From assembly GCA_964247055.1 (NCBI GenBank), contig OZ176050.1, forward strand, positions 15,128,001-15,192,000: a stretch of DNA of 64,000 bases, given 5' to 3'. Position 1 is the first letter of the stretch. Each line of letters begins with the position of its first letter. The notes under the pieces are model-generated. The model worked only from the letters and a program-made list of their open reading frames with translations, was not told the DNA's origin and ran no database searches. This stretch comes from Paragordius varius (lineage: Eukaryota; Nematomorpha). Positions 51,801 through 61,251 of this stretch are shown here, one piece after another. Position numbers and translations under genes: made by a program.

Positions 51801-54280
51801 TAGCTAACTTTTGATGAAACTTCATACTATTTTCAAGCATGATATAAAAGGTATAAGAAACGCTTTAGGATAATAAAAAACACTTTTTATATATAAATCG
51901 ATGAGACTCAACCTTTCTATAAGTTCAGAATTTTAATTTAAAAGTTTGTTTGCTTTCAAATTTCGGTAAATTTTCGTAAGAAACACAATTTATATTTATC
52001 ACAATTTGAAGAAGATATTTTAGTAAAATATTTGAGGTGATAAAAATATTAAGAAATTTAGAATACTGAAAGCTGAAAAACTTGGTTGAAAATTACCAAA
52101 ATACTTATTGCATTTTCGATTTCAAATACACAATGATAATTACCAATTTTGGGGAGCGGAAATGGTATCTGAAAATATTCTCTGTAAAAATTTAAAGATT
52201 TGACGGCATAATCTAAAGCAAATTTAGCTTGATCGATTTGTTGCCGAGGAACATATACACTGATCTATACAAGGAACAAATATGAAATTTATAGTTTATT
52301 AATTATAGAAATACATCAATAAATTTTATTTTAATAAAAATATGCATTTAATACTTTTACACCATATCTTGTTTTGGTCACAGCTTTGAAATCACAAATA
52401 ACCCAGGCCACCAAATATGTACTCATTAAAGGTGATGGCAAAAAAACATCCCTTTCTATGTTTGCAGAAAAATTTTTAACAGTCCTGACTTTTGGCATGT
52501 TTGAGAGCGATATGAGATTTGAGGGTCTGTCTAAAGTTATCAAAAACACAGCCTTGCGATCTGGTTCATCCATACAAGGGAAGGCTTGGCGTGCAAAGTT
52601 GGGTTCAAATTGGGTAGATAGCAAATAACTGTGATTAAAAACGAAAGTAAGATTATTTTTACAAAAAACTTTAATTTAGCGCCACTTCATCAAACCTTTA
52701 CTGTAGATATTAATGTTTTAAAATTAATCATCAATGCTAACTATCCAGTTTGATGTATATTAATTTTTTATGCTTTATTCTTAAAGCATAAATTTTTTTA
52801 TATAACAATAACAATATTGTATATTTTTAAGTATTTTCGTTTACTGAGTGCTCTTATTATAATCGGTATATTGGCTTGAATATAATCCTGTCAAAGTACG
52901 GCTTATGTTACCATGGTAATTGATTGTCAACTTATATTGGTTGTGTGCCAAAAGTGGAGCGTTGAAATTGAATTTCCTCAAAGCATGTGTCAAATCGATC
53001 CGAACCATTTCAAATACATTGTCCTCATAAACTATGTCTTCAGGAGAAATTAAGATAAACGGAAAAGATTTTTCCGTATTATTTTTTGATATCGATTCAA
53101 GTGTCACACGACTAAAACGTAATCCCTTATTATTGAGCACGATAGTAGAAGTGTTTTGCAAAACAAGGAATGTAAATTCGAGACGACCTAAAATCAAAAT
53201 GGGTTATTATTGTGTTTTTATGGCTAATTCATTAAGACTTAATGAAGTTACTTGTATTAGATGCATATTTAAAATATATATAATTACATAGAGGGTGCAA
53301 AAAAAAGCATATAAATCATATATGATAGCAAGCTTGGATAGATTAGAATCAAAATGATAAATGCTGTTTAAATACTAGAAAAAAGTCATGCTATTAACGA
53401 AATTATCGCTTTTTATCGGACATTAGGTTGAATGGTGACAATAGAGGAAACCACGTCGTTTAAATATAATTTGTTAATATGTACAAAATTAAATTTAGTT
53501 AGATTATAGTTACAACACATAGACTTTTTATAGTGGATTTTTTTAAAAGAAACTCATTTTAAATTGCGAGCTAAAATTATATTGATATTATTTCACTCTA
53601 TAGTTGGGCAATTCGCAACACAATAGTGTATGGAAATAACATTTTGAATAAACAATTATTTCCTTTTTTCATACACTCCTATGTTGTAAATTGCCCTTCA
53701 ATGGTGTAAAATAAGCAACCATTAAAATGCATTCTGTAATATAAATTTTTGGCGCCATCTTGGCTTTGGATTCCGGTTTTTAAATCTCCTTAGTAGCTTT
53801 TACAAAAGTCTGTCTCGTTATTTAGAAAAAATATTTATATTATCTATATTTTTTATTATTTTTATTCAACGTACCAAAAATTAAAATGACTTTTTCCAGT
53901 ATAACCGCATTTATCATTTCATTATTTATTGCTTTTGATTATCGAATGACCTATTATGGATGATTTTAAAAGAATATTTGAGCATCATTTTTATCGCACA
54001 GTGTTGTTTAGCCCTAACAATTTTTTATTATTGTCACAATATAAATAATTTAAAAATAATAATTTGTGAAACCATTAAATGAATGACATCGAGGCAGAGT
54101 TGTATTCAAATTAAACCAATTAGGTGAAATCGTTATATTGTACGAAAGCGGTTTAATCGTTCGTGGTAATCGGTAATTGGTATCTTCAAAGAATTTCACA
54201 TGAGTTTTGGAATCATTTGATCCAAATCCAATATTATGGCCAAGAAAACCAGAACCGGATGCTGACCACACAATGGGTAT
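36865..54280 (-). CDS. M1 zinc aminopeptidase (aminopeptidase N-like); first exon unresolved
   Basis: Seventeen exons (transcript order): 54073-54280, 52845-53187, 52355-52628, 52144-52264, 49883-50037, 48738-48846, 47031-47234, 46586-46675, 46249-46316, 44651-44881, 43301-43527, 42819-42898, 42101-42299, 41541-41661, 40044-40210, 37397-37620, 36865-37043 (TAA 36865-36867). All phases agree; 999 residues from the first listed exon. M1 enzymes trim N-terminal residues from peptides. Motifs: [35 protein letters not shown]; exopeptidase motif GGTEN in place of GAMEN; HEMAHQ then, across an intron, [20 protein letters not shown], which gives HExxH-X18-E with all zinc ligands; [12 protein letters not shown] with the catalytic Tyr; C-terminal ERAP1-like helical domain ending [14 protein letters not shown]. 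An in-frame TAG directly upstream of 54280 and a clean acceptor show that a start exon (probably signal peptide or anchor) lies further upstream; I could not find it. Confidence 0.92.
37947..39006 (-). mobile_element. Helitron-like non-autonomous element, copy 2
   Basis: Same ends as copy 1: minus-strand 5' TCTATATATTTATAAAAATG and 3' hairpin GCTGCGTAGCAGC followed 12 bases later by CTAG, with host T next to it. It keeps the subterminal hairpin and a C-run. It lies inside the long intron between the last two-but-one exons (37620 and 40044) of the aminopeptidase gene and is about 440 bp shorter than copy 1, with fewer internal repeat units. No transposase ORF. Confidence 0.7.
39080..39800 (-). 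pseudogene. Decayed mariner transposase
   Basis: In the same aminopeptidase intron, 75 bp beyond Helitron copy 2. Minus-strand frames give mariner-like pieces in the correct order: [14 protein letters not shown] (helix-turn-helix region), [16 protein letters not shown] (cf. WVPHELN), [18 protein letters not shown] (cf. VTGDEKWIxYxNPKRRKSW, first catalytic Asp), [17 protein letters not shown] (cf. GKVILLHDNA, second Asp), and a [16 protein letters not shown] segment where the third Asp region should be. Several stops and frame changes break it, so it is inactive. GC content is higher than the host introns. No intact terminal repeats were found. Confidence 0.75.
40901..41168. mobile_element. 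MITE-A copy in aminopeptidase intron
   Basis: Starts CAGTGAAAATTGGAATTATA, ends TTTCAATTTTTAATG, TA on both sides. Followed at 41180-41248 by a second right arm ending TTTCTACTG. Confidence 0.8.
44938..44965. repeat. (TA)n microsatellite in aminopeptidase intron
   Basis: About 13 TA units in the intron upstream of the exon at 44651-44881. Confidence 0.85.
45717..45993. mobile_element. MITE-A copy in aminopeptidase intron
   Basis: Starts CAGTAAAAATGCATATTATA; right arm diverged (TTTTGTCTATAATTTTAATT). Older copy. Confidence 0.6.
53598..53708. mobile_element. Small inverted-repeat element C, copy 1
   Basis: In the aminopeptidase intron after the exon at 54073. Begins CTATAGTTGGGCAATTCGCA, ends TGTAAATTGCCCTTCAA; about 110 bp with a pairing interior. 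Followed by an AAATAAGCAACCATTAAAAT block shared with copy 2. Confidence 0.55.
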
Positions 54281-54393
54281 CTATTTATATAAATTAAATA
54301 TTCTAATTTGAAAGTGGTCAAAATACAGTTGCTTGATTCCAATGTAAAAGTTCAATTAATATCAGTTGTATTTTACTGCCTACCTACTACAAA

Positions 54394-54514
54394 CTATAGT
54401 TGGTCATACCTCACAGGAAACAGTTTTTTCCTTTTTTACATAATATGTTTATTTAATTCAGTGTTTTGATGTTGTTTCCCCTTCTCTACTGTGTTGCGAA
54501 TCGACCAACTATAG
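54394..54514. mobile_element. Small inverted-repeat element C, copy 2
   Basis: Upstream of the first aminopeptidase exon read. Begins CTATAGTTGGTCATACCTCA and ends AATCGACCAACTATAG, a clear inverted pair; the flank AAATAAGCACCCATTAAAAT matches that of copy 1. Confidence 0.6.
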
Positions 54515-54659
54515 TGTGAAATAAGCACCCATTAAAATTCATATTGTATTACAATTTATGAAATGTCACACATAGTATATCAGTAAGCTTTTGTTTTTGG
54601 ATAATAACATTTAAAATAACAAGCATTTAAATATTTGACGACTTACCATTTGCATTTCA

Positions 54660-55215
54660 AGAGTGGTTCTTAAACATTTCATGTTGGTCCTTTGACTTTT
54701 TTTTAATTTTTATTTATCCAATCGTAAAATATTCATTTATTGTTTTAACCCATTTTCCATTATTAAGAAGTTTATATCAATAACAACTTTTAATCATTCA
54801 GAATCCGTATATCTTCATTAATTTTTTTAAATGATTTTGATAATTCATAAGATTTTAACACTTAATTAAAAATATATAAATTTTCTGGGTTATTATCTAC
54901 AATTTTTCGTTGAAAACATTTAAACGGTAATATTATTGTAAAATTGGAAAAAAATTAATTTGAAATTAAAAAGTGATTTTTGGATAAAATTTGGAATAAT
55001 TATATATTAAATAAAGAAATTTTAAAAAATAAGAAAATAAAATATGCAAAAATTATGGTTGAATCAAAATTTGAAAATTTTAAGGACCAACTTGAAGTGT
55101 TCAATGACCAACTTAAAGTGTTCAACCTCTTGAAATGATCATGGACAAACTTGAAGTGTTTAAACCAAAGTCTTCAAAGACCTCCTGAAATGTTCATGGA
55201 CAAACTTGAAGTGTT
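54660..55215. mobile_element. Inverted-repeat element E, second copy
   Basis: Left end has TTCATGTTGGTCCTTTGAC; right end has several degenerate tandem copies of AAGGACCAACTTGAAGTGTT and GGACAAACTTGAAGTGTT. Noncoding. Confidence 0.5.
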
Positions 55216-55317
55216 CAAGGACACTCTTAAAGTGCAGATGGAAATTTATACAAAATTTTGAAATCAGCTAAATACATTTTTAAAAATGCATACTTTCAAA
55301 AATTAAAATTTTCGATC

Positions 55318-55551
55318 TTGTTGAGGCGTACTTCATACCATTTTCAGCAGGATGGAAACGATATAAACGGTTAATTAAGTTATATAAAAATTGTGTTTTC
55401 ACAAAAATTGGCCAAAGTTTGCAAGCAAACAAACGTTAAAATTAAAATTCTGCACCTATAGTAATTTCAACATCAAGGAATTATTTAGAAAAAGGGTAAT
55501 CAGCGTACCGTTTCCGTCATGCTTCGAAATAGTATGAAGTACGCTTCAACA
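55318..55551. mobile_element. Inverted-repeat element G
   Basis: Left GTTGAGGCGTACTTCATACC and GGATGGAAACG; right CGTTTCCGTCATGCTTCG and GTATGAAGTACGCTTCAAC. 234 bp. A right-end-like fragment is at 57075-57130. Confidence 0.6.
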
Positions 55552-57661
55552 AAATATCTCAAATATGTATGCAAAAAAATAAGAATACTTAGGAAAAAAA
55601 ATTAAGACAAATCATACCTCCCTGTTAATGAGTATAGAAAACGTAAAAACTCTAATTTTTGATAAGAAAATGTTATTTCGAAATCATCCATATATAATAA
55701 CTTTCTTTATAATATAACTTTTTTGTTAATTTTGAATCTTAAGGCACCCCTTATTGCAGAAGCCTTAAGTGAAAGAACCATTAGTCTGAATCTTATTGTG
55801 TGGGGTCCGAGATTTATAGTTTTTCCACTGCGCTAAAGGCTGCAACCCATAATTTTATGTTCAAATAGAGCAGTAAAAAATATTAACCAATTAAGAAACC
55901 ATAAAATGAACCATTTTTTTTTACAAATTATGAGTTTTTTTACAGAGAATATTATATTAAATTCTAAAATAATTATTTTCAATAAACTAAAGGAAATTAA
56001 TACAAAAGTGGGCTCAGTACAGTCGCAGTTCTTTTCTGAAAACCCAGTACTGTACTGCGAAAATAAGCCTATCTGATCACATTATAAAAATTTAATCAAA
56101 TGATAAGTTGTGTAATTTTTAAATTTGAAGTATACTATATATTGCGATTTTGCTATTACTTCTCTTATATTTTTTAGAGACTAGAGTTATACCTGATGGC
56201 AGAGGTTTAGGGATATTAATATTTTTATGAGTAACATTCAATCGATCAAATAAAATTAAAAAATATATTGATAGTTTAAAAAATATTGAAGTTCAAAATG
56301 TTAGTAGAAAAATATTGACATGCACTTCAAAAAAAATAACCCTATTTTTTTACCTATTTTCTGGTAGTTCAAACTGTTTGTTTATATAAACACATAACGG
56401 TAATCCCATATTTTTTTGTACTTTAAACTTATTTCACTTGAATGAAATCTATTTACAAATGTTGTGTTTTGGAATTTCCCAGCTTTGTACCTTAGTTAAA
56501 TATTTATTGAGTTTTGAAACATTATTTTCCAAAAAATGTGTAATTTATTGAATTTAATTGCGAACTATAATCAGGCCAAATTAATTAGCTCTAACTTAGG
56601 CCTAGCAAGCGTGACAGATGTTAAATTAAGGCTTTATAAATAATATCTAAGCGAATATTCGCCAATCGTTTTATATTTATTTGGGAAAGTGCCAATTTTC
56701 ATATTTATTCTGTATTTATCAACTCTCCTGGTAAAAAGACATTTTTTTGCAAAACCTCTTCTCCACAAATAAATATTTGAGGCAATTATATAACTATGAT
56801 GATACAATATATTAATAGTAGTTATGGCATTTCAAGTATAAAAGCAAAAAAATTTATCTCAGCATTATTTTAAATGCGCCACCATGTAAAAAACGGCGTA
56901 ATGCGGCCAAAGTTGTGATGTAAACATAATTAATAATTGGTTTTTTACATGTTCCCAAAATTAAAATTTCAGTTGAGTGCTTTTATGTAACATTTATTTA
57001 AATAGCGGATATTTTAAAAAGGATATGAGGTGAAAAATGTTTAGCATCAATGTATTTAGTAAAATTTGTAATATCTTAAGGCGATTTATCGTTTCCATCA
57101 TCGCTCAAAAAAGTATAAAGTACGTTTCAACATATTTTAATAATTAAACAAACTATGCATTTTTTAAAATATTTTTATGATTGAAATTTTGCATATTTCA
57201 TTTATTTCAAACAATTTTTCAAAAATATTGTTTTGCTTTTTATATGCAGTATATAAAGTAAATTGAATAATGCATTTAGCTTTTAAAAAATTATGTGTAA
57301 CAAAATGTACGCGTTTGCATTTCAAGAGTCTGTTTTGAGGCTTCGAGGTTCCTGAAAGTTTATTAAACATTTTAGTTCTGATTTTTCAAGTTTCTTATGT
57401 TAACTAAAGGTGTTTATAATTAGATATTCTATTCCAAATCATCAAATACACGTAAACAGCAGTAATAATAAGCTATACATACATACAGTTTTTATAATTA
57501 CTTTATAAAAATGGTTGTTTAAAATGACTAAATTTAGAATTGGTACAAAATTAAATACATTATTTTTAATAGGTTGTTTTATAAAAATAAATAATAATAA
57601 TAAAAAGTAATCATATCAAAATAATTGGAGTGAATTCGATTATATTAATAATAAATAATTA
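55552..57661. other. No gene recognised upstream of the aminopeptidase
   Basis: AT-rich DNA. The missing aminopeptidase start exon could lie here on the minus strand, but I see no convincing ATG plus hydrophobic stretch plus donor. A fragment of element G is at about 57075-57130. Confidence 0.4.
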
Positions 57662-59573
57662 CAGTCATGTAGACTTTATATTGTTAAAGATTTACTTTTT
57701 TTCGTTAATTGGGTATTAATATTTGGTAAAGAATATAAAAACAAGAGCAATATGGTATTACCATATTATATTCTTTAAAAAAGTAAAATAAGTGTGGGGG
57801 AAGGGCGTCGGAAATATTTAGTAAAAAATGAAAATCTTAAAATATTGTTATAGGGGAATGGTAATATTTTTGTTAATCTTTTAGCAAATTTTATATGTTG
57901 ATTTTTTTTAAAAATTTGTTTCGCACTACACATATGAAAGAGGATTGACGTGAGAATTAACATAATTAATTTGATGAATATTTTGTATGTTAAAATTTAA
58001 GAATATTACAGCAATTTATGTCAACATTTGAAATATTGTTGTTACGTATTTAGATGCGGAATTTTGTGGGTTTTTATTTTTAATAATTTAATAAATAGTA
58101 AAATAGGTATTTTAATATTATTTAGGATTCATAATTAAATTCAATAATTACTATTTTTCAACATGATAAATATCTGTATTAATCGAAATCGGTATTATTA
58201 TTTTTAATAGTTGTTATTCGTAATTAAAATACAGGTTATATATATGTGAAAATTTAATTAGATTATAGATTGGTTTTGTTTTTATGTTTTTCATGGTTAA
58301 TTTTTATGTCTTTACATTTTAATCAGGTAAAAATTTAGGTTTTTAAATTTAGTCAAATTTAATTTTTTTGTTTTTTATTTAACATTGTTAATTGTAATTA
58401 ATTACTACATATTTTAAACATTTTAATAAATACAGGTGAAAATTGTGGTTTTTAATAAATTTAGTTAAATTGAATTTTTTTGTTTTTTTATTTAACATTG
58501 TTAATTGTAAATTACTACATATTTGGAAATTTTAAAAAATACAGGTGAAAATGGCAGTTTTTAAAATTTAACATTTTTTGTATCATTGTTATTTGTTATT
58601 AATTAATAAATATTTTGGACTTTTAAAAAAAAAGGTGAAAATTGCGGTTTTTAATAAATTCGTAAAATTTTTAATGTTTTGTTCAACCTCGCTAATTTAT
58701 TAATTACTATATATTTTTGATACATTGATATATACAGGTAAAAATTACTATCATTTGAATAAATTAGCAAGGTTGAACAAAACATTAAAAATTTATTAAT
58801 TTTATTAAAAACCGCAATTTTCACCTGTTTTTTAAATGTCGAAAATATTTGATAATTAATAATACAAAAAAATTAAATTTGACTAAATTTAAAAACCGCA
58901 TTTTTTACCTGATTAAAATGTAAAGACATAAAAATTAACCATGAAAAACATAAAAACAAAACCAATCTTTAATCTAATTAAATTTTCACATATATATAAC
59001 CTGTATTTTAATTACTAATAACAACTATTTAAAATAATAATCCCAATTTCGATTAATACAGGTATTTATCATGTTGAAAAATAGTAATTATTGAATTTAA
59101 TTTTGAATCCTAAATAATATTAAAATACCTATTTTACTATTTATTAAATTATTAAAAATAAAAACCCACAAAATTCCGCATCTAAATACGTAACAACAAT
59201 ATTTCAAATGTTGACATAAATTGCTGTAATATTCTTAAATTTTAACATACAAAATATTCATCAAATTAATTATGTTAATTCTCACGTCAATCCTCTTTCA
59301 TATGTGTAGTGCGAAACAAATTTTTAAAAAAAATCAACATATAAAATTTGCTAAAAGATTAACAAAAATATTACCATTCCCCTATAACAATATTTTAAGA
59401 TTTTCATTTTTTACTAAATATTTCCGACGCCCTTCCCCCACACTTATTTTACTTTTTTAAAGAATATGATATGGTAATACCATATTGCTCTTGTTTTTAT
59501 ATTCTTTACCAAATATTAATACCCAATTAACCAAAAAAAGTAAATCTTTAACAATATAAAGTCTACATGACTG
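57662..59573. mobile_element. Foldback (giant inverted repeat) DNA element
   Basis: A 1,912-bp near-palindrome. The ends are CAGTCATGTAGACTTTATAT and its inverse, ending ACTG, with TA on both sides, as in Tc1/mariner-type insertions. Left arm 57662-58701, right arm 58758-59573, with a 56-nt unpaired centre. An identical 62-codon ORF appears once in each arm simply because the arms mirror each other; it has no recognisable domain. The left arm is longer because it carries about four tandem copies of a roughly 100-bp unit (ACAGGTGAAAATTGTGGTTT), against about two in the right arm. Confidence 0.8.
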
Positions 59574-59697
59574 TAAATGGTTTAAAATACTTGGCAATAA
59601 TAAGTTCAGGACCAACATGAAATGTTTAAAGAACTGGTGTTTAACATGAGATGTTAATAGTTCTCTTTAAGATGTTGAAGTATTAAACAAATAAATA

Positions 59698-59945
59698 CAG
59701 TCATGTAGTCTTTATTTTATCAAAAATTTACTTTTTTTTGTTAAATGGGTATAAATATTTGATAAAGAATAGACAAACAAGAGTTATATGGTATTAATCA
59801 TATCATATTTATTAAAAGAGAAAAAGAAGTGTGGGGCAAGGGCGTCCAAAATCTTTGGTAAAAAAATGAAAATTAAAATATTGTTAAAGGGGAATGGTAA
59901 TATTTGTGTTACTCAAAATTTTATATATTATTTTTTTTGGTAAAA
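59698..59945. mobile_element. Partial copy of the foldback element end
   Basis: Starts CAGTCATGTAGTCTTTATTT after TA, 124 bp beyond the foldback's right end, and follows the foldback left arm for about 250 bp including GTGTGGGGCAAGGGCGTC, then stops matching. More diverged than the two foldback arms are from each other. Confidence 0.7.
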
Positions 59946-59947
59946 TT

Positions 59948-60240
59948 TTATTTAACGACTCAAATTGGGCTATCTAAATATACCCCAGACTAAATATGAG
60001 TTAGAATTTTAAAAAACTATGTGAAAGAAACGGTCCCAATTTAATTATGCTTCTTTCCTTATAAAAATTATATAAATATGCCAAAATTTCTAGATAAATT
60101 TTTTTAAAAAAGTTCCATGTGAGGCAAGCGATATATTTTGTATTATTATTCATATTTACCATTTCACACATGTCACGTTGACTAAATTTTACCTTCTGGT
60201 TTTAGCTTAAAAATGAATGTGTTGTATCCAAGTGTTAAAC
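59948..60240. mobile_element. Fragment related to inverted-repeat element D
   Basis: Shares blocks ATACCCCAGAC, GTCCCAATTTAATTATGCTT, CACATGTCACGTTGACTAAA and GTGTTGTATCCAAGTGTT with the 28.8-29.7 kb element in the same order, with the middle missing. Confidence 0.6.
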
Positions 60241-60464
60241 AAAACAAATTAACCTCTTAAAATAATTTTTTTAATAGGATATCACAATAAATAACCTTTG
60301 GACTTATACATTTTCCTATAATATTTTTATTTGTTTCATTTATTATGCTACACTATATTTCTTTCACTATACATTTGACATTTCATAATAATTGTTTGAT
60401 TTAATTTTGGTTGTATTATTATAATAATAATTTTGTTAATGATTTAATTAAAAGTCAGGAACTC

Positions 60465-60602
60465 AAAATGGAACGGGTTCTAAATGTGAAGAACCGGTTC
60501 CGGAACCGCTAAATTTTTAAGGAACAAACGCGGTTCTGGTTTCACTTGTTTAGGAACCGACCCAGTCCCGGTTTCACTTTTTTAAACCGGTTTCAAGCCC
60601 TG
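60465..60602. mobile_element. hAT-like element end with GGTTC/GAACC repeats
   Basis: A GC-rich patch with many short inverted motifs (GAACCGGTTCCGGAACCG, GAACCGACCC, AAACCGGTTTCAAG). Its right end on the minus strand reads CAGGGCTTGAAACCGG, like known hAT terminal repeats. No transposase is present. Confidence 0.45.
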
Positions 60603-61251
60603 ATAAAAACTTTTGTTTTATTTTGAGCTCAATTTTGGATGATACATCATCTAAATAATTGTAAATTTTGATTGAAATTCAATTTTATATATTTTAACAT
60701 TTTTTTAGAGCATTCTTGAATACCGAAAAAAGTGGACATTCTTGGTTTAACAAATATGGATATTCGTATATAAAAATATTTGCTTTAATTTTATACGTTT
60801 TGTCTATAATTTTAATTTTTAAGAAAATATATAGAGGTATAGATAACACAATAGGGTTTTAGTTTTAATTTTAAAATAAAACTTGCTAATAACTATAATA
60901 TTGGTTGTAAAAAAATATTAGTGTTCTAAAAAATTAAGGGTATCGGAATCGTTACCTGCTCTAATTGATCTTTGAAAAGGCACAAAAAATAGATTGTAAA
61001 AAATAACATCAACATATCTCAATATATTATATATGTTTTATTTATTTTTTGTAAGATATAGTTACCCCATTTTTGGGGTTAATGATGGATAAAAAACATT
61101 AATTAAATATAATGCTTATAACAAATTTTTTTGTAAATAAGTTATGTGAGTAAGAGAGCTGTATTGGAATTATATGAAAAGGAAAATGTCTTAAAGCATT
61201 AGATGTTTTTGATGCTGGTGTACATAGATTATCTTATTATTATGATTTGGA
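60603..61251. other. AT-rich spacer before the tandem array
   Basis: A right-arm fragment of MITE-A (TTTATACGTTTTGTCTATAA) lies at about 60768-60825. Nothing else is recognised. Confidence 0.4.

Noticed and set aside
52374-52628. 84-codon plus-strand ORF antisense to the aminopeptidase
   Set aside because: Shadow of the real minus-strand exon 52355-52628, which matches the M1 family.
54647-54682. Possible first aminopeptidase exon (12 codons starting MKCLRTTLE) with a perfect GTAAGT donor, in phase with the exon at 54280
   Set aside because: It overlaps the left end of repeat element E, similar sequence recurs at 59605-59660, and it encodes no signal peptide or anchor.
57775-57963. 62-codon ORF found identically at 57775-57963 (-) and 59272-59460 (+)
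   Set aside because: The duplication is only the mirror symmetry of the foldback element; no domain, poor codon use.
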